The notes beneath the pieces were generated by a model. It was given only the letters and a program-made list of their open reading frames with translations, made no database searches and was not told where the DNA came from. 64,000 nt of DNA from Rutidosis leptorrhynchoides (taxonomy: Eukaryota; Streptophyta; Magnoliopsida; Asterales; Asteraceae): assembly GCF_046630445.1 (NCBI RefSeq), contig NC_092339.1, forward strand, positions 60,261,001-60,325,000. The letters run 5' to 3'. The translations under genes and the position numbers were made by a program. The stretch's first letter is position 1; every line of letters begins with the position of its first letter. This document shows, one piece after another, positions 24,948-36,880 of the stretch.

Positions 24948-26941
24948 ATGCACCGAGTAAAACGTTCACCACCTTATGTACGTTCACCACCTGTAACTCG
25001 ATCAAGACATCTAGCAAATATTATCGCCGTTGATTTTTCTTTAGAATCGTCATCCAGTCGACCAAGTAATCCAATTCAAATTTTCGATAATCCATTTTTT
25101 AAACCAGACCTCACAATTGAAAATCCGGAGGATATTCAAGGACAATTCAGAGATCCTGAACCATTAATCTTTCCTCCGGAACCACCAATCATTCAAACAG
25201 AGATTGTAAAGGAACCAACCATTAAATCAGAATCCTCCAGTGATTCAGATTCAACAAATTCAATCATGAAAAATCTGGAACCTCTAAGTATGGAAGACCG
25301 AATGAGAGCTAAACGCACTGGCCAAGGTCACGCAATTACTCAACCTGACATTAATGCGCCAGATTATGAAATTAAAGCACAAATTCGTACATTTAATAGG
25401 ATCTGTACACTATTTAAAATCCGAGAAGTGGAGGATGAACAGATATATCTCATGTTATTTTCCTGGACTTTAAAGGGAGAAGCCAAAGATTGGTTAGAAT
25501 CGTTACCTGAAGGGGCGATTGATACATGGGACGTTTTAGTTGAAAATTTTCTTAAACAACTCTTTCCGGCATCTAAAGCCGTAAGACTTCAAGGAGAAAT
25601 AGTTACGTTCACACAACAACCAAATGAAACTTTATATGAAGCGTGGATAAGATTTGGAATGTTATTAAGAGGATGTCCGCAACATGGTTTAGACACTTGT
25701 CAAATAGTACAAATATTCTACCAAGGATGCGACATCACTACAAGGAAAGACATCGATATAGCAGCTGGTGGTTCCATTATGAAGAAAATCGCAACTGATG
25801 CTTACAAAATTATTGATAACACTGCTTCCCACTCACATGAGTGGCACCAAGAAAAAGATATCGTTTGATCATCTAAAGCAGCTAGAGCCGATTCTAACCA
25901 TGACTTAGATTCCATTTCTGCAAAGATAGATGCTGTCGAGAGACGAATGGAAAAGATGACTAAAGATATCCACTCAATACGAATTAATTGTGAGCAGTAT
26001 GGAGGACCACATTTGACAAAAGATTGTCTCAGTATTGAACTAACAATGGAACAAAGAGAGAATGTTTCATACATAAACCAAAGGCCTGGAAATAATTATC
26101 AGAATAATTATCAACCGCTAAGACCAATCTACAATCAAAACCAGAACTATAACCAAAATGTTCCATACAACAACCAACAAGGTCCAAGCAATCAACAAGT
26201 ATCCAATAATACTTACAATCAGCAAAGACCTATTTTTCAAAACAAACCACCACAAACCGATGATAAAAAGCCAAATTTAGAAGATATGATGTCGAAGCTA
26301 GTTGAATCTCAAACTCAATTTTTCACATCTCAGAAACAAACCAATGAACAAAATGTTCAAGCATTTAGAAATCAACAAGCTTCGATTCAAAATTTAAAAC
26401 AAGAAGTAAGCAACCTAGCAAGGTTAATAGGTGAAAGAAAACCGGGAAGTTTACCTAGTGATACAAATGCTAACCCCCGGAATGAAACAGCTAAAGCCAT
26501 TACCACAAGAAGTGGTATTACACTTAAACCACCTGAAATGCTTGTAATTTCTGATGAAGCTATTCCTACTCTACAAGAACCACAACCTGAACAAGATAAG
26601 GAAAAAGAACCGGTAGTTGAAAAGGTTAATGAAGATAACACAGTTAAGGCTAAATCTTATGTTAAACCATACCAACCACCACTTCCTTACCCGAGTAAAA
26701 TGAGAAAAGAGAAAATTGAAGCCGAGCAATCCAAATTCTTGGATATGTTTAAACAGATAAATGTAAATCTTCCTTTCATTGATGTAATTTCAGGAATGCC
26801 TAGATATGCTAAATTTCTGAAAGATCTAATCATAAATAGAAAGAAAATGGAAGAACTCTCGGCTGTTACTATGAATACTAATTGTTCTGCAGTGCTTTTG
26901 AATAAGATACTAGAAAAATTATCAGATCCAGGAAGTTTCAC
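24948..26941 (+). pseudogene. Ath-2 gag, one in-frame stop
   Basis: The start ATG 24948 gives MHRVKRSPPYVRSPP, conserved with Ath-1. The gag core lies at roughly residues 130-265 (IYLMLFSWTLKGEAKDWLES, FLKQLFPASKAVRLQGEI, GCPQHGLDTCQIVQIFYQGC). A TGA at 25866-25868 interrupts the frame where Ath-1 has an Arg codon, and reading continues in the same frame. The second part has EQYGGPHLTKDC (one degenerate knuckle), a long Asn/Gln/Tyr-rich stretch and a helical segment EDMMSKLVESQTQFFTSQKQ. Compared with Ath-1 the protein lacks a short block before RTFNRICTLF near residue 145. Confidence 0.88.
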
Positions 26942-27570
26942 AATTCCATGTTTTCTAGGTAGTCTTGATTAAATAGAAGCATTGGCAGACTTAGGTGCTA
27001 GTATAAATTTAATGCCGTATTCATTATACACTAAACTAGACTTTGGAGAATTGAAACCAACACGATTAAGCATACAACTAGCCGATCGATCAGTAAAATA
27101 TCCTAGAGGGATAATGGAGAACATTCTAGTTAAAGTTGGTACTTTAGTATTTCCAGTAGATTTTGTTATTCTGGACATGGAAGAAGATTCTCGAGTTCCT
27201 CTCATATTAGGAAGACCATTCTTAAACACGGCCAAAGCAATAATAGACGTGTTTGGTAAGAAACTGACCCTAACTATAGAGGACGAGAGTGTTACCTTTT
27301 CTGTTAATAGAGCCATGCAACAACCGCAATCTGCAGATGATACATGTTATTATATTCAAACTATAGAATCACATGCAGAATTGTTAGAAGAATTTCCAGA
27401 ATTACAAGGAACAGGAGAATGTTCTTTAGGAGAAGGAACTGAACCAATTGATGAAACTGAAATGTTAGCTACACTTATGGCTAATGGATATGAACCAACA
27501 ACAGAAGAAATTCAAATGCTAAAAGAAGAAGACAGATATCGATATAAATCATCGATAGAAGAACCACCGA
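26942..27570 (+). pseudogene. Ath-2 aspartic protease
   Basis: The domain is in the same frame as gag after a TAA at 26970-26972 (SLD*IEALADL, where Ath-1 is open). The active site is ADLGASINLMPYSLYTKL. The flap and C-terminal signature is RVPLILGRPFLNTAKAII. The following acidic linker (LEEFPELQGTGEC) leads to reverse transcriptase. Asp-Leu-Gly-Ala-Ser in place of Asp-Ser/Thr-Gly-Ala matches Ath-1 and is a lineage feature, not damage. Confidence 0.87.
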
Positions 27571-28711
27571 CATTAGAGTTAAAGCCACTTCCAAACCATT
27601 TGGAATACCCTTATTTACATGGTGAATCTGAATTACCTGTAATAATATCGTCTTCTCTTACTGAAAATGAAAAATCTCAACTCATTTCTGTGCTAAAAGC
27701 TCATAAACCATCTATTGCATGGAAGATTCATGATATTAAAGGAATAAGTCCTTCGTATTGCACACATAAAATCCTTATGGAAGAAGGTCATAAAACGTAT
27801 GTGCAACTCCAACGAAAACTAAATCCTAATATGCAAGATGTTGTTAAGAAAGAAATTATTAAACTGCTAGATGCAGGTTTAATTTATCCAATTTATGATT
27901 GTCCATGGGTAAGCCCAGTTCAATGCGTACCTAAGAAGGGTGGCATGACTGTCATCACAAATGAAAAAAATGAGCTTATTCCTATTAGGACTGTAACAGG
28001 ATGTCGTGTTTGTATTGATTATAGAAAATTAAATGACGCCACCAGAAAAGATCACTTTCCCTTACCTTTCATTGATCAAATGTTGGAAAGATTAGCTGGA
28101 AATAGTTACTATTGTTTTCTTGATGGTTTTTCCGGATATTTTCAAATTCCAATAGCACCCGAGGACCAAGAGAAAACCACATTCACATGCCCTTATTGTA
28201 CTTTTGCTTATAAAAGCATGCCATCTGGACTTTGCAACGCCCCTGCAACCTTTCAAAGGTGTATGATGGCGATTTTTCACGACATGATAGAAGAATGCAT
28301 GGAAGTTTTCATGGATGACTTTTCAGTTTTCGGTGATACTTTTGAAACATGTCTAGTTAATCTTGAATGAATGCTTATTAGAAGCGAACAATCAAATCTA
28401 GTACTTAATTGGGAGAAATGCCATTTCATGGTTAAAGAAGGCATCGTTCTTGGTCATAAAATTTCAAAGGAAGGAATTGAAGTGGATAGAGCTAAAGTAG
28501 ATGTAATTGCTAAACTTCCACATCCCACCAATGTTAGAGGATTTAGAGTTTTCTAGGCCATGCCGGTTTTTACCGACGTTTCATAAAAGATTTTTCTAAA
28601 ATTGCCACTCCTATGAATAAACTCCTAGAAAAGGATGCTCCATTCATCTTTTCAGATGAATGAATCAAATCTTTTAATATTCTTAAAGAAAAACTCCCTA
28701 ATGCGTCGATC
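27571..28711 (+). pseudogene. Ath-2 reverse transcriptase, two stops and a frameshift
   Basis: Athila-type reverse transcriptase with WKIHDIKGISPSYCTHKILM, WVSPVQCVPKKGGMTVITNE, RVCIDYRKLNDATRKDHFPL and the catalytic FMDDFSVFGDTF. A TGA at 28368-28370 replaces a Gln codon. A one-base deletion near 28540 (relative to Ath-1) shifts the frame and closes it at 28556. A second TGA lies about 60 residues on, in the shifted frame (SDE*IKS). RNase H then continues in that frame from 28712. Confidence 0.88.
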
Positions 28712-29249
28712 ATGATAACTCCAAATTGGAATCTACCATTTGAACTTATGTGCGATGCAAGTGATTTTGCAATGGGAGCCGTTTTAGGACAAAGGATTGA
28801 AAAACGATTTCAACCTATTTATTACGCTAGTAAGACGTTACAAGGAGCACAAATGAATTATACAACTACTGAAAAAGAACTCCTTGCTATTGTCTTTACT
28901 TTTGACAAATTTCGTTCATATCTCGTTCTAGCTAAAACGGTGGTCTATACCGACCATTCTGCTCTTAGATACCTATTTTCGAAACAAGATGCCAAACCAA
29001 GATTAATTCGTTGGATCTTACTCTTACAAGAGTTCGATATTGAAATCCTAGATAAAAAGGGAGAAGAAAATCTCGCCGCTGATCATCTTTCTCGTCTTGA
29101 AAATCCTGAATTAGAAGTTCTAAATGAATCGGCAATACAAGACAACTTTCCTGATGAATATCTATTGAAGATAGATTATAATGAAATTCCATGGTTTGCA
29201 GACTATGCAAACTACTTAGTATGTGGATTCCTTGAAAAAGGATTATCGT
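28712..29249 (+). CDS. Ath-2 RNase H domain
   Basis: The start of a 589-residue open stretch holds [17 protein letters not shown] (catalytic Asp), [20 protein letters not shown] (catalytic Glu), [12 protein letters not shown] and [14 protein letters not shown]. The enzyme would degrade genomic RNA during reverse transcription. It is continuous with the integrase that follows. The ATG at 28712 is internal to the polyprotein, not a true start. Confidence 0.88.
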
Positions 29250-30481
29250 ACCAAAAACGAAAGAAATTCTTTAGCGATATAAAACACTATTTCTGGGAAG
29301 ATCCACATTTGTTTAAAAGTTGTCCCGATGGAATAATAGGCCGATGTGTATTCAGAGATGAAGCTAGTCAAATCTTAAACCATTGTCACACAGGACCAAC
29401 AGGAAGGCATTATGGGCCTCAACTCACAGCAAGAAAAGTTTACGATGTTGGATTCTATTGGCCTACAATTTTCAAAGACGCACACCTTCTTTGCAAATCC
29501 CGTGATGCTTGTCAAAGGGCCGGAAAAATAAGTCAACGTGATGAAATGCCACAAAATATCATTCAAGTATGTGAAGTATTTGACATTTGGGGTATTGACT
29601 TTATGGGTCCATTTCCAAAATCTCATAATAATCTCTACATTCTCGTTGCCATTGATTATGTATCTAAATGGGCGGAAGCACAAGCTCTCCCAACTAACGA
29701 TGCACGAGTTGTAGTCAACTTTTTAAAACGTCTTTTTGCTAGGTTCGGAACACCGAAAGCTTTAATAAGTGCTCGGGGTACTCATTTTTGTAATAATCAA
29801 CTTGAGAAAGTTCTCAAAAGATATGGAGTAACTCATAAAATCTCCACTGCTTATCATCCACAAACAAGTGGACAAGTTGAAAATACCAACCGAGCTTTAA
29901 AACGTATTCTAGAGAAAACCATAGGATCAAATCCGAAGGAATGGTCCATGAAATTGGAGGATGCACTCTGGGCTTTTAGAACAGCCTACAAAACTCCAAT
30001 TGGAACCACACCTTTTAAACTCGTTTACGGAAAAGCATGTCATCTTCCAGTAGAAATTGAACACAAAGCATTTTGGGCTTTGAAGACATGTAATCTTGAT
30101 TTACATGAAGCTGCACGTCTACGGTTAAGCCAACTAAACGAATTAGAAGAATTGAGACATGAAGCATACAAAAATTCGTTAATCTATAAGGAAAGAACGA
30201 AGAAATGGCATGATAAAAGAATCAGAAGTTCAAAAGAATTTAAAGAAGGAGACAGAGTTCTTCTTTTCAATTCACGATTCAAGCTATTTCCTGAAAAATT
30301 GAAATCAAGATGGTCTGGACCATTTATAGTCAAAAGAGTTTTCCCATACGGAACAATAGAGTTAATAAATTCAAATGGGATTGAATTTAAAGTTAATGGT
30401 CACAGAGTTAAACATTACGTATATGATCCGATGGAAGTTGACAACGAAGTTAATCACAATTTCAACACCACAGCTAACTAA
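29250..30481 (+). CDS. Ath-2 integrase, second catalytic Asp changed to Ala
   Basis: The His-His-Cys-Cys N-terminus spans [15 protein letters not shown] through [12 protein letters not shown]. The core has [12 protein letters not shown] (first Asp), then [11 protein letters not shown], where Ath-1 and Ath-4 have ISDRGTHF, then [13 protein letters not shown] (Glu). The GCT Ala codon is at 29771-29773, so this integrase lost its second catalytic Asp. The C-terminal region ([20 protein letters not shown], then [11 protein letters not shown]) is intact and ends at TAA 30481. No chromodomain is present, as expected for Athila. The domain is continuous with RNase H. Confidence 0.9.
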
Positions 30482-30652
30482 GTGTGGGGAGAATCAAGTC
30501 TTTAAAGGATAATATATATTTCTGTTAGAGTTAGATATTCTGTTTTCGTGTAGTTCTCGAGAATGGAATCTGAATGGTCTTTCCCTAGCAGACCCTAAAG
30601 AACTAGTCTTCTCCCCCCATTCTGATTTTTTATTTTTTTTAGGTTTTACAAG

Positions 30653-31036
30653 ATGAAGACTTCCTGTGAACTAAACCATAGTCTAATGCTACACGCTTTA
30701 ATCACTAAACGGAATAATGACACCCTTCCAAGTGAATTGGTATCATTAATCAGAGTCAAATTGGATGGAGTAAGAAAAGAATCCACGAACAATCATAATA
30801 AGTTACATTTTGGTAAAGGAAAATCAAAATCCGCAGCGAAAAGAAGAGCACGACACCTTGAAAGATGTCACAAATGCGGAAAATGGTCACACGAAGGAAA
30901 ATACTCGACGAATCAGATATATTCAAATACCGAATTTGTTACTTTATGCAGAGATGGACTGTTCATATGTTTCGAAGAAAAAACGTTGAATGCTCGAGGT
31001 TACGCCTATGTAGCTATGGAAAACCAATTAGTCTGA
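30653..31036 (+). CDS. Ath-2 post-pol ORF with damaged zinc finger
   Basis: The ORF encodes 127 residues and is homologous to the Ath-1 ORF at 4779-5195. Shared blocks are ELNHSLMLHALITKRNN, KSKSAAKRRARHLERCHKCG, KWSHEG and GYAYVAMENQ. The last Cys of the finger is Tyr here (EGKY versus EGKC). The stop comes ten residues earlier than in Ath-1. A second reading frame (30865-31047) is a shadow. The consensus splice donor CACAG|GTAAGT follows at 31085/31086. Confidence 0.6.
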   Translation: MKTSCELNHSLMLHALITKRNNDTLPSELVSLIRVKLDGVRKESTNNHNKLHFGKGKSKSAAKRRARHLERCHKCGKWSHEGKYSTNQIYSNTEFVTLCRDGLFICFEEKTLNARGYAYVAMENQLV

Positions 31037-31085
31037 CTATCTTATGAGTGGGCTAAAGCAGGTCACTAAGAATTCTATTTCACAG

Positions 31086-33576
31086 GTAAGTATGTACAGT
31101 TTTTATGTTTATTTTTATTGTTTTTAACCTTTTGATAATAAATGCTAAATCGTTCGCTATAAAGTATTAAATTAGTATTCAATAAAATTAGGTTTTACGA
31201 CCGAAATTATTGATATCATGCAAAAATTTATTACATCACTGCGAAATTTACCGTTTATTCTTAAGGTATAAATATCTTTAATCATTCAACCCAAAATATT
31301 TCAAAAATTCGTCATGAGTTAAACTAGGTTATGGAACCGAAATTACTTTACCGAAAAGAAGGGCGTATATTTTTGATAATATTTGATTGATTAAAGTGGG
31401 ATAAAAGACAAAAAAAAAAGATTTTAATTTTATTTTTACTTTGTTTTTAAAATTAATATTAAATTAATATTTTAAACCTTTTAAAATCAATATATTTAAA
31501 TTTATAAATATTTGAAAAATTTAATATTTTTAATATAAGTTTGATGTGAATTTTTAATTTTCATAATATGAATTTTTAATTTTATTCATTTTAAATTTAA
31601 GTTTGGTGTGAATTTAAAAACAAAAATTTACTTTATTTCATTAAGTTAAAAATTTGATATTTAAAATTCGTCGTGAGTTGAAAACTAGGTCGTTGAACCG
31701 AAATTGCTTTACCCGAGGGAGGAACGAGAAATTTTATTATCATTATTTTTAATCTTATTGAATTAAAGTATGCCAAAAACATTAAAAAAAAAACAAAAAT
31801 CTTTTCTTTTAAAACAAACGCCAATATGTTTGGAAACTTTAGTAAAATTTAATCAATTTTCTACGCTAATCAACCTCAATAATTTAAATTGTTACTGATT
31901 TCTTGCAAATGAGGGCATTGCAAGATCTTAAGTGTGGAAAGGGGTTAAATTCTTTCGGATTTTTAATTTTAAATTTAAACACTTGGTTACCATTAAAAAT
32001 ACTAGTAAAGCAGTAGTTGTATTAGAATCTAGTGCTCTCTGATAATAAAGAACAGCCCTAGTCTTATATACTGACTACCAATTCTAGTAAAATTTTTCAA
32101 AATTTTCAAATAAATGAATTCAAAATCATGTTTATACATATTTATGAGCGATAAAACTAGGTATTAACACCGAAATTATTGTTACCTCGTAAAGGACATA
32201 AATTGAGAAACAACTTAAAATGTTAGAATTCATTTAAAATGGAATAGAGGACAATAAAAAGGCAAAGAAAGGAAAATAAAAGCCAAGTATGAGAAAAATT
32301 TACCAAGATATTTAGAACATATATCACATATTTTTGTACAAATAATTGAAGATACTTTTGTTTTGGACAAAATTAAGCGTTTTACCCGATAAATTGTAAT
32401 ATATTTGAAAGAAAGATGGATTTACACGATGAATCAATTCCATCATTAAAAGGAAGTAAAGTCTTCAGAAAAAGACACGTGCTTCTTGATTTAGGTCAGG
32501 AAGTTGTCGTCTAGAACAGTTGTAGAGTCTACGAAAAACCTTGAAAAGTTTTCTCGAAAATCAGCTGGAAATCCACGGACCTCAGCATCAAACAAGGTCG
32601 CCAAGTGGTCAGACTTATCCTAACCATGAGAGGATCTGTCTCGTAAAATAGGGAGGACGCCGTGCAAATTATCTTGATAAGACTAATAAATCAGATCCCC
32701 GGAAAGGATAATCTCCTTAAAGATCAAAAATCAGCTTTTAAGCCTGATATTACTCAATCCTTGAGATTGACTTTTAAAGATTGAGAATTACAAACTCATG
32801 GAATTCGATGATATCTAAACTCGAGCTTGAACGAGAAAATATTTTAATCAAAATTACAAATCGATTTGTTTTCTGAAAACCCATTTTCAATGCGTTCATT
32901 ACCATTAAACGTAAAATCCTAGGAATTCACCTGGAATTTATTAGGTCACCTGAACCAAATCGGGTGTCAACCGTAAGAACGGTGGTTAGATAGCATGGTC
33001 GAAGACATGACCTTGTGCCAGACCGAAAAACTATAGGGTGAGCTTTACTATTGCTCCTACCAAGGATAGTAATTGCATCCGACACGTTATAGACCATAAT
33101 TAAAAGCATGTCAGGGGATATTGCCTTAACAGTTACTTGTTCAATGCTTTCCTTTACAACCGGACGGTAGTTTACCGAAAGGTAATATACGGAGCAAGTA
33201 TACTGGACGTGTTGCTTTCCCAATACAAGGTTAGCAAGTGGGTGACACAAAACCGCAAGTTTTGAGCTAAAATTTTCAAATCTGAAACCCACCAAACCCA
33301 CAAAAACATTTTGCAAACACCGGTAAAGGGTTATTCCGGAAAACTTATCTAAGGTAAAAGCTAGATTGAATTTTCAAAAGATCAAATGTTTTCATAAAGA
33401 TCCAATTTCCTAAAGGATCTAAATTTTTAAAGTCATGTGGGACTGTAAACCACATCGTTACTACCATTGTTCATACCGTGGTATAGAAATCACTGATGTA
33501 CAAAGTGTGAAGAATAAAGAAGTGATTCTAGTATTTTTATTTTCAAGACTATATTGCTTGAGGACAAGCAACGCTC
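31086..33576 (+). other. Ath-2 3' untranslated region, env-position gene deleted
   Basis: Non-coding. Positions 31086 to about 31822 match Ath-1 4762 to about 4040. From about 31825 on it matches Ath-1 from about 1130 downward. The roughly 2.9 kb holding the env-position gene and its palindrome pair are absent. The rest is homologous to Ath-3 14500-15639 plus 36881-37460. Weak antisense ORFs here look incidental. Confidence 0.8.
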
Positions 33577-33591
33577 AAGTGTGGGAATAAT
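33577..33591 (+). other. Ath-2 polypurine tract
   Basis: AAGTGTGGGAATAA lies immediately before the LTR start TGATAATGC. The same sequence with small changes precedes the Ath-3 LTR at 37457-37471. Confidence 0.65.
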
Positions 33592-34060
33592 TGATAATGC
33601 TAAAAACGAACATATATTTCATAGCATTATCCCTCAAGAAAGACAAGCTTTTAGTTGCAATTGTTCTATTTACAAGTAATATTCGTTTAAATAATAAAAG
33701 GTGAAGACAAAAGATAGATTCGACGAATTGAAGACGCAAACGACCAAAAAGCTCAAAAATACAAAGTACAATCAAAGTGGTTCAAATTATTGGTGAGAAA
33801 CGTCTCAAAATTACAAGAGTACAAGACGCGAAAAGCAAAATACAAGATATTAAATTGTACGCAAGGACGTTCGAAAATCCGGAACCGGGACCAAAGTCAA
33901 CTCTCAACGCGCGACGCAACGGAGCAAAAATTACAAGTCAACTATGCGCATAAATATAATATAATATATATATAATTACTTAAAATTATATATATTATAT
34001 TTATATTAATAAAAGTGTCGGCAAACTATTGAACCTGTGAATGTTAGCTGAGAAATACGG

Positions 34061-34108
34061 CCATGCGATCGCATGGCTTCGAAGAGGAAAACTCATGCGA
34101 TCGCATGG
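34061..34108. repeat. palindrome pair in the Ath-2 LTR promoter
   Basis: CCATGCGATCGCATGG lies at 34061-34076, and TCATGCGATCGCATGG (inner 14 bp perfect) at 34093-34108. The pitch is 32 bp. The TATA box begins 24 bp after the second copy. Confidence 0.9.
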
Positions 34109-34131
34109 TGTACAGTGTCGGGCCACATTGC

Positions 34132-34138
34132 TATAAAA
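34132..34138 (+). promoter_or_regulatory. Ath-2 LTR TATA box
   Basis: TATAAAA follows a GC-richer stretch, downstream of the palindrome pair and about 57 bp upstream of a TA tract. The equivalents are 38006 (Ath-3), 49809 (solo LTR) and 13627-13632 on the minus strand (Ath-1). Confidence 0.65.
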
Positions 34139-34187
34139 AGGCAGCTTGTCGAACGATTTACAACATCTTTTTATCTATCTATCACTC

Positions 34188-34267
<80 letters not shown>

Positions 34268-35613
34268 TTTAATTTTAATTTTAAATTCTAATAATAAGGG
34301 TATGTTAGCGAATGTTGTAAGGGTGTAAGTCGAAATTCTGTCCGTGTAACGCTACGCTATTTTTAATCACTGTAAGTTATGGTTAATGTTATTTTTAATT
34401 TAATGTCTCGTAGCTAAGTTAAAAATTATGCTTATTTAATTCCGAAGTAATTGTGATGTTGGGCTAAATATTAAAATTGGGTAATTGTGCTTTGGACTAT
34501 AATTGGGGTTAGGACAAAAGAACGACACTTGTAGAAATTAGACTATGGGCTATTAATGGGTTTTATATTAACTAAATGATACCTCGTTGATTTAATATAT
34601 AGACTTATAATTTGACGTATTTATATATAACCACATACGCTTGACTGGGTACGGTGGGCGGGATATCTATAAATACCAATAATTATTCATTTTACCGGAC
34701 ACGAAACTGGATTAATAGTTAATAGACTTGTTGAAACAGGGGTGGATTACATTCAAGGGTAATTGGTGTAATTGTTAACAAAGTAGTAAAACCTTGGTCT
34801 ACACGCAGTCGATAACCTGGTGTATTCATTAAATAAAGTATTAAGACCTTGTTACAATTCGAATCCCCAATTAGTTGGAATATTTGACTTCGGGAATAAG
34901 AATAATTTGACGAAGACTTTCGCACTTTATGATTATGACTGATGGACTATTATGGACAAATCCGTATGGACATATCGAATAATCCAGGACAAAGGACAAT
35001 TAACCCATGGTAATAAAACTAAAATCAACACGTCAAACATCATGATTACGGAAGTTTAAATAAGCATAATTTATATATTTCATATTTAATTGCACTTTTA
35101 ATTATCGCACTTTTATTTATTGTCATTTTATTTAATTGCACTTTTAATTATCGTACTCTTTAATTATGGCAATTTTATTTTATCGCACTTTTATTTATCG
35201 CAATTTCATTATCGTTATTTACTTTACGCTTTAAATTAAGTTATATTTATTTTTAATATTTTACATTAGGTTTTAACTGCGACTAAAGTTTTAAAATCGA
35301 CAAACCAGTCATTAAACGGTAAAAAACCCCTTTTATAATAATAATAATAATACTAACTATATATATTTTTGTATTTTTACAATTATAAGTTAAAAATATA
35401 GCGTTAAACTTGGCTAAAGATCCATGTGGAACGAACCGGACTTACTAAAAACTACACTACTGTACGATTAGGTACACTGCCTATAAGTGTTGTAGCAAGG
35501 TTTAGGTATATCCATTCTATAAATAAATAAATCAATTGTGTAAAATTGTATCGTATTTAATAGTATTTCCTTGTAAAAATTATACTATTTCATATACCCC
35601 TCGCATAACATCA

Positions 35614-36880
35614 GCAAGGTCTCGAGTCCCCAGTCTCCCCAGGCCCGACTGGTGCCATTCACACAGTGTACACATAATTCACATACAACATCAGGCAAAC
35701 GATATTATTCTATCATAGCAATTCCTACACTATGCATGGTAAAAGAGTCAACCACGGTAGCATGATATGCTACTTAAACTCTATCCGTAGATAGACCCAC
35801 TCACCAATTACCAGCAACTGCTCAATTATTATTTCTGAGCTTCCTCCTTGTCCTTATCTCCTGTGAACAGCAAAATCAAGTTAGAATAGTGTTCCCATCA
35901 AGATTAGACACACTGGCAGCGAATTATAGCAAATTAGTAAAAAAATGCCGCTAAAATTTTCATGCTTAACAAACGGGCAATATAACGGCTAGAAAAAGGC
36001 ACTTTGGTAAAACATTCTGCCCTGGACACACAGTCAGTCGACTGTCTCCTCAATTGGTCGACTGACATAGACAGTCGGTCGACTGTAGACATAACCGGTC
36101 GACTGACTTTCCCAATCGGTCGACTTATTTGGTATTTCCACAATCGGCCGAAAGTCAAACTCAATCGGTCGGTTCATTCGCCAGTCGGTCGACTGTCGAC
36201 CGACTGTGTTCATCATCTGCAGATTCTGAACACAACCTACGGACTTCAAGCTAAATTCACCAAAACTCGATCTAGAGCTCGTTTTCAACACCAAAACTTA
36301 CCACAACTCAATTACTACATGTTATAGACTATAAACCCACAAAGTTTTGACCATAACAACATCAAATTCATGGATTTTGACACAAAATCAAGCTTTTGAA
36401 CAAATACACTTAAAAACACCATTTTAACACTAAATTGATCATGAAAGCTCATGATTCATACCTTAAAAGAATCAGTAAAGTGTAAAGAACGTGATTTCAA
36501 GACCAATTCGAGCTCAAGATCAACAATAGGGAATTAGAGTTTGGTTAGGTGGGAGGGATGAAGGTACGGTGTTTTAGTGAATTTTCTAGAAATGGGAAGA
36601 AAATACAGCACACTAGTCACTTAATTAGGTTTAATTCCCACACTGTGCAACACACGGGTATTTACCAGTTATCTGATATCTTTCGTACAGGATTAGGTAA
36701 CCCAAACGAGGTCCAAATAAAATAAACAAACCTGTTCTGGGACCCTTGTCACAAACTGGACATAACACAAATATAATAAAACACTAATAAAATAATTAAA
36801 ATAAAAGCACTTAAAACTAAGCACAAACCCTAAGGGTAAAATAGACAACTTACAACTAGCCCGGGTTTCAGTCTGTTACA
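35614..36880 (-). repeat. second Tek-1 LTR, right part (left part 22465-22620)
   Basis: Matches 16201-17504 and ends GTCTGTTACA, followed by the target duplication AAGAC at 36881-36885. Together with 22465-22620 it forms one LTR lacking about 405 bp at the Ath-2 insertion point. No Tek-1 primer site or internal sequence adjoins it, so it stands as a solo LTR. Confidence 0.85.

Larger units (their letters stand above)
33592..35613 (+). repeat. Ath-2 3' LTR (2022 bp), full length
   Basis: Starts TGATAATGCTAAAAAC and ends CGCATAACATCA. Features are a 10-bp terminal inverted repeat (33593-33602 with 33622-33631), the palindrome pair (34061-34076 and 34093-34108), TATAAAAA at 34132 and a TA tract at 34189-34261. 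The right flank is the Tek-1 LTR from the equivalent of 16201. Confidence 0.92.

Noticed and set aside
32927-33316. Antisense ORF of about 120 residues, also open in Ath-3 (36830-37195)
   Set aside because: The two copies differ by about 15 of 105 residues with about 22 base changes, so most changes alter the protein. This gives no sign of selection on the ORF. It lies in a 3' untranslated region.
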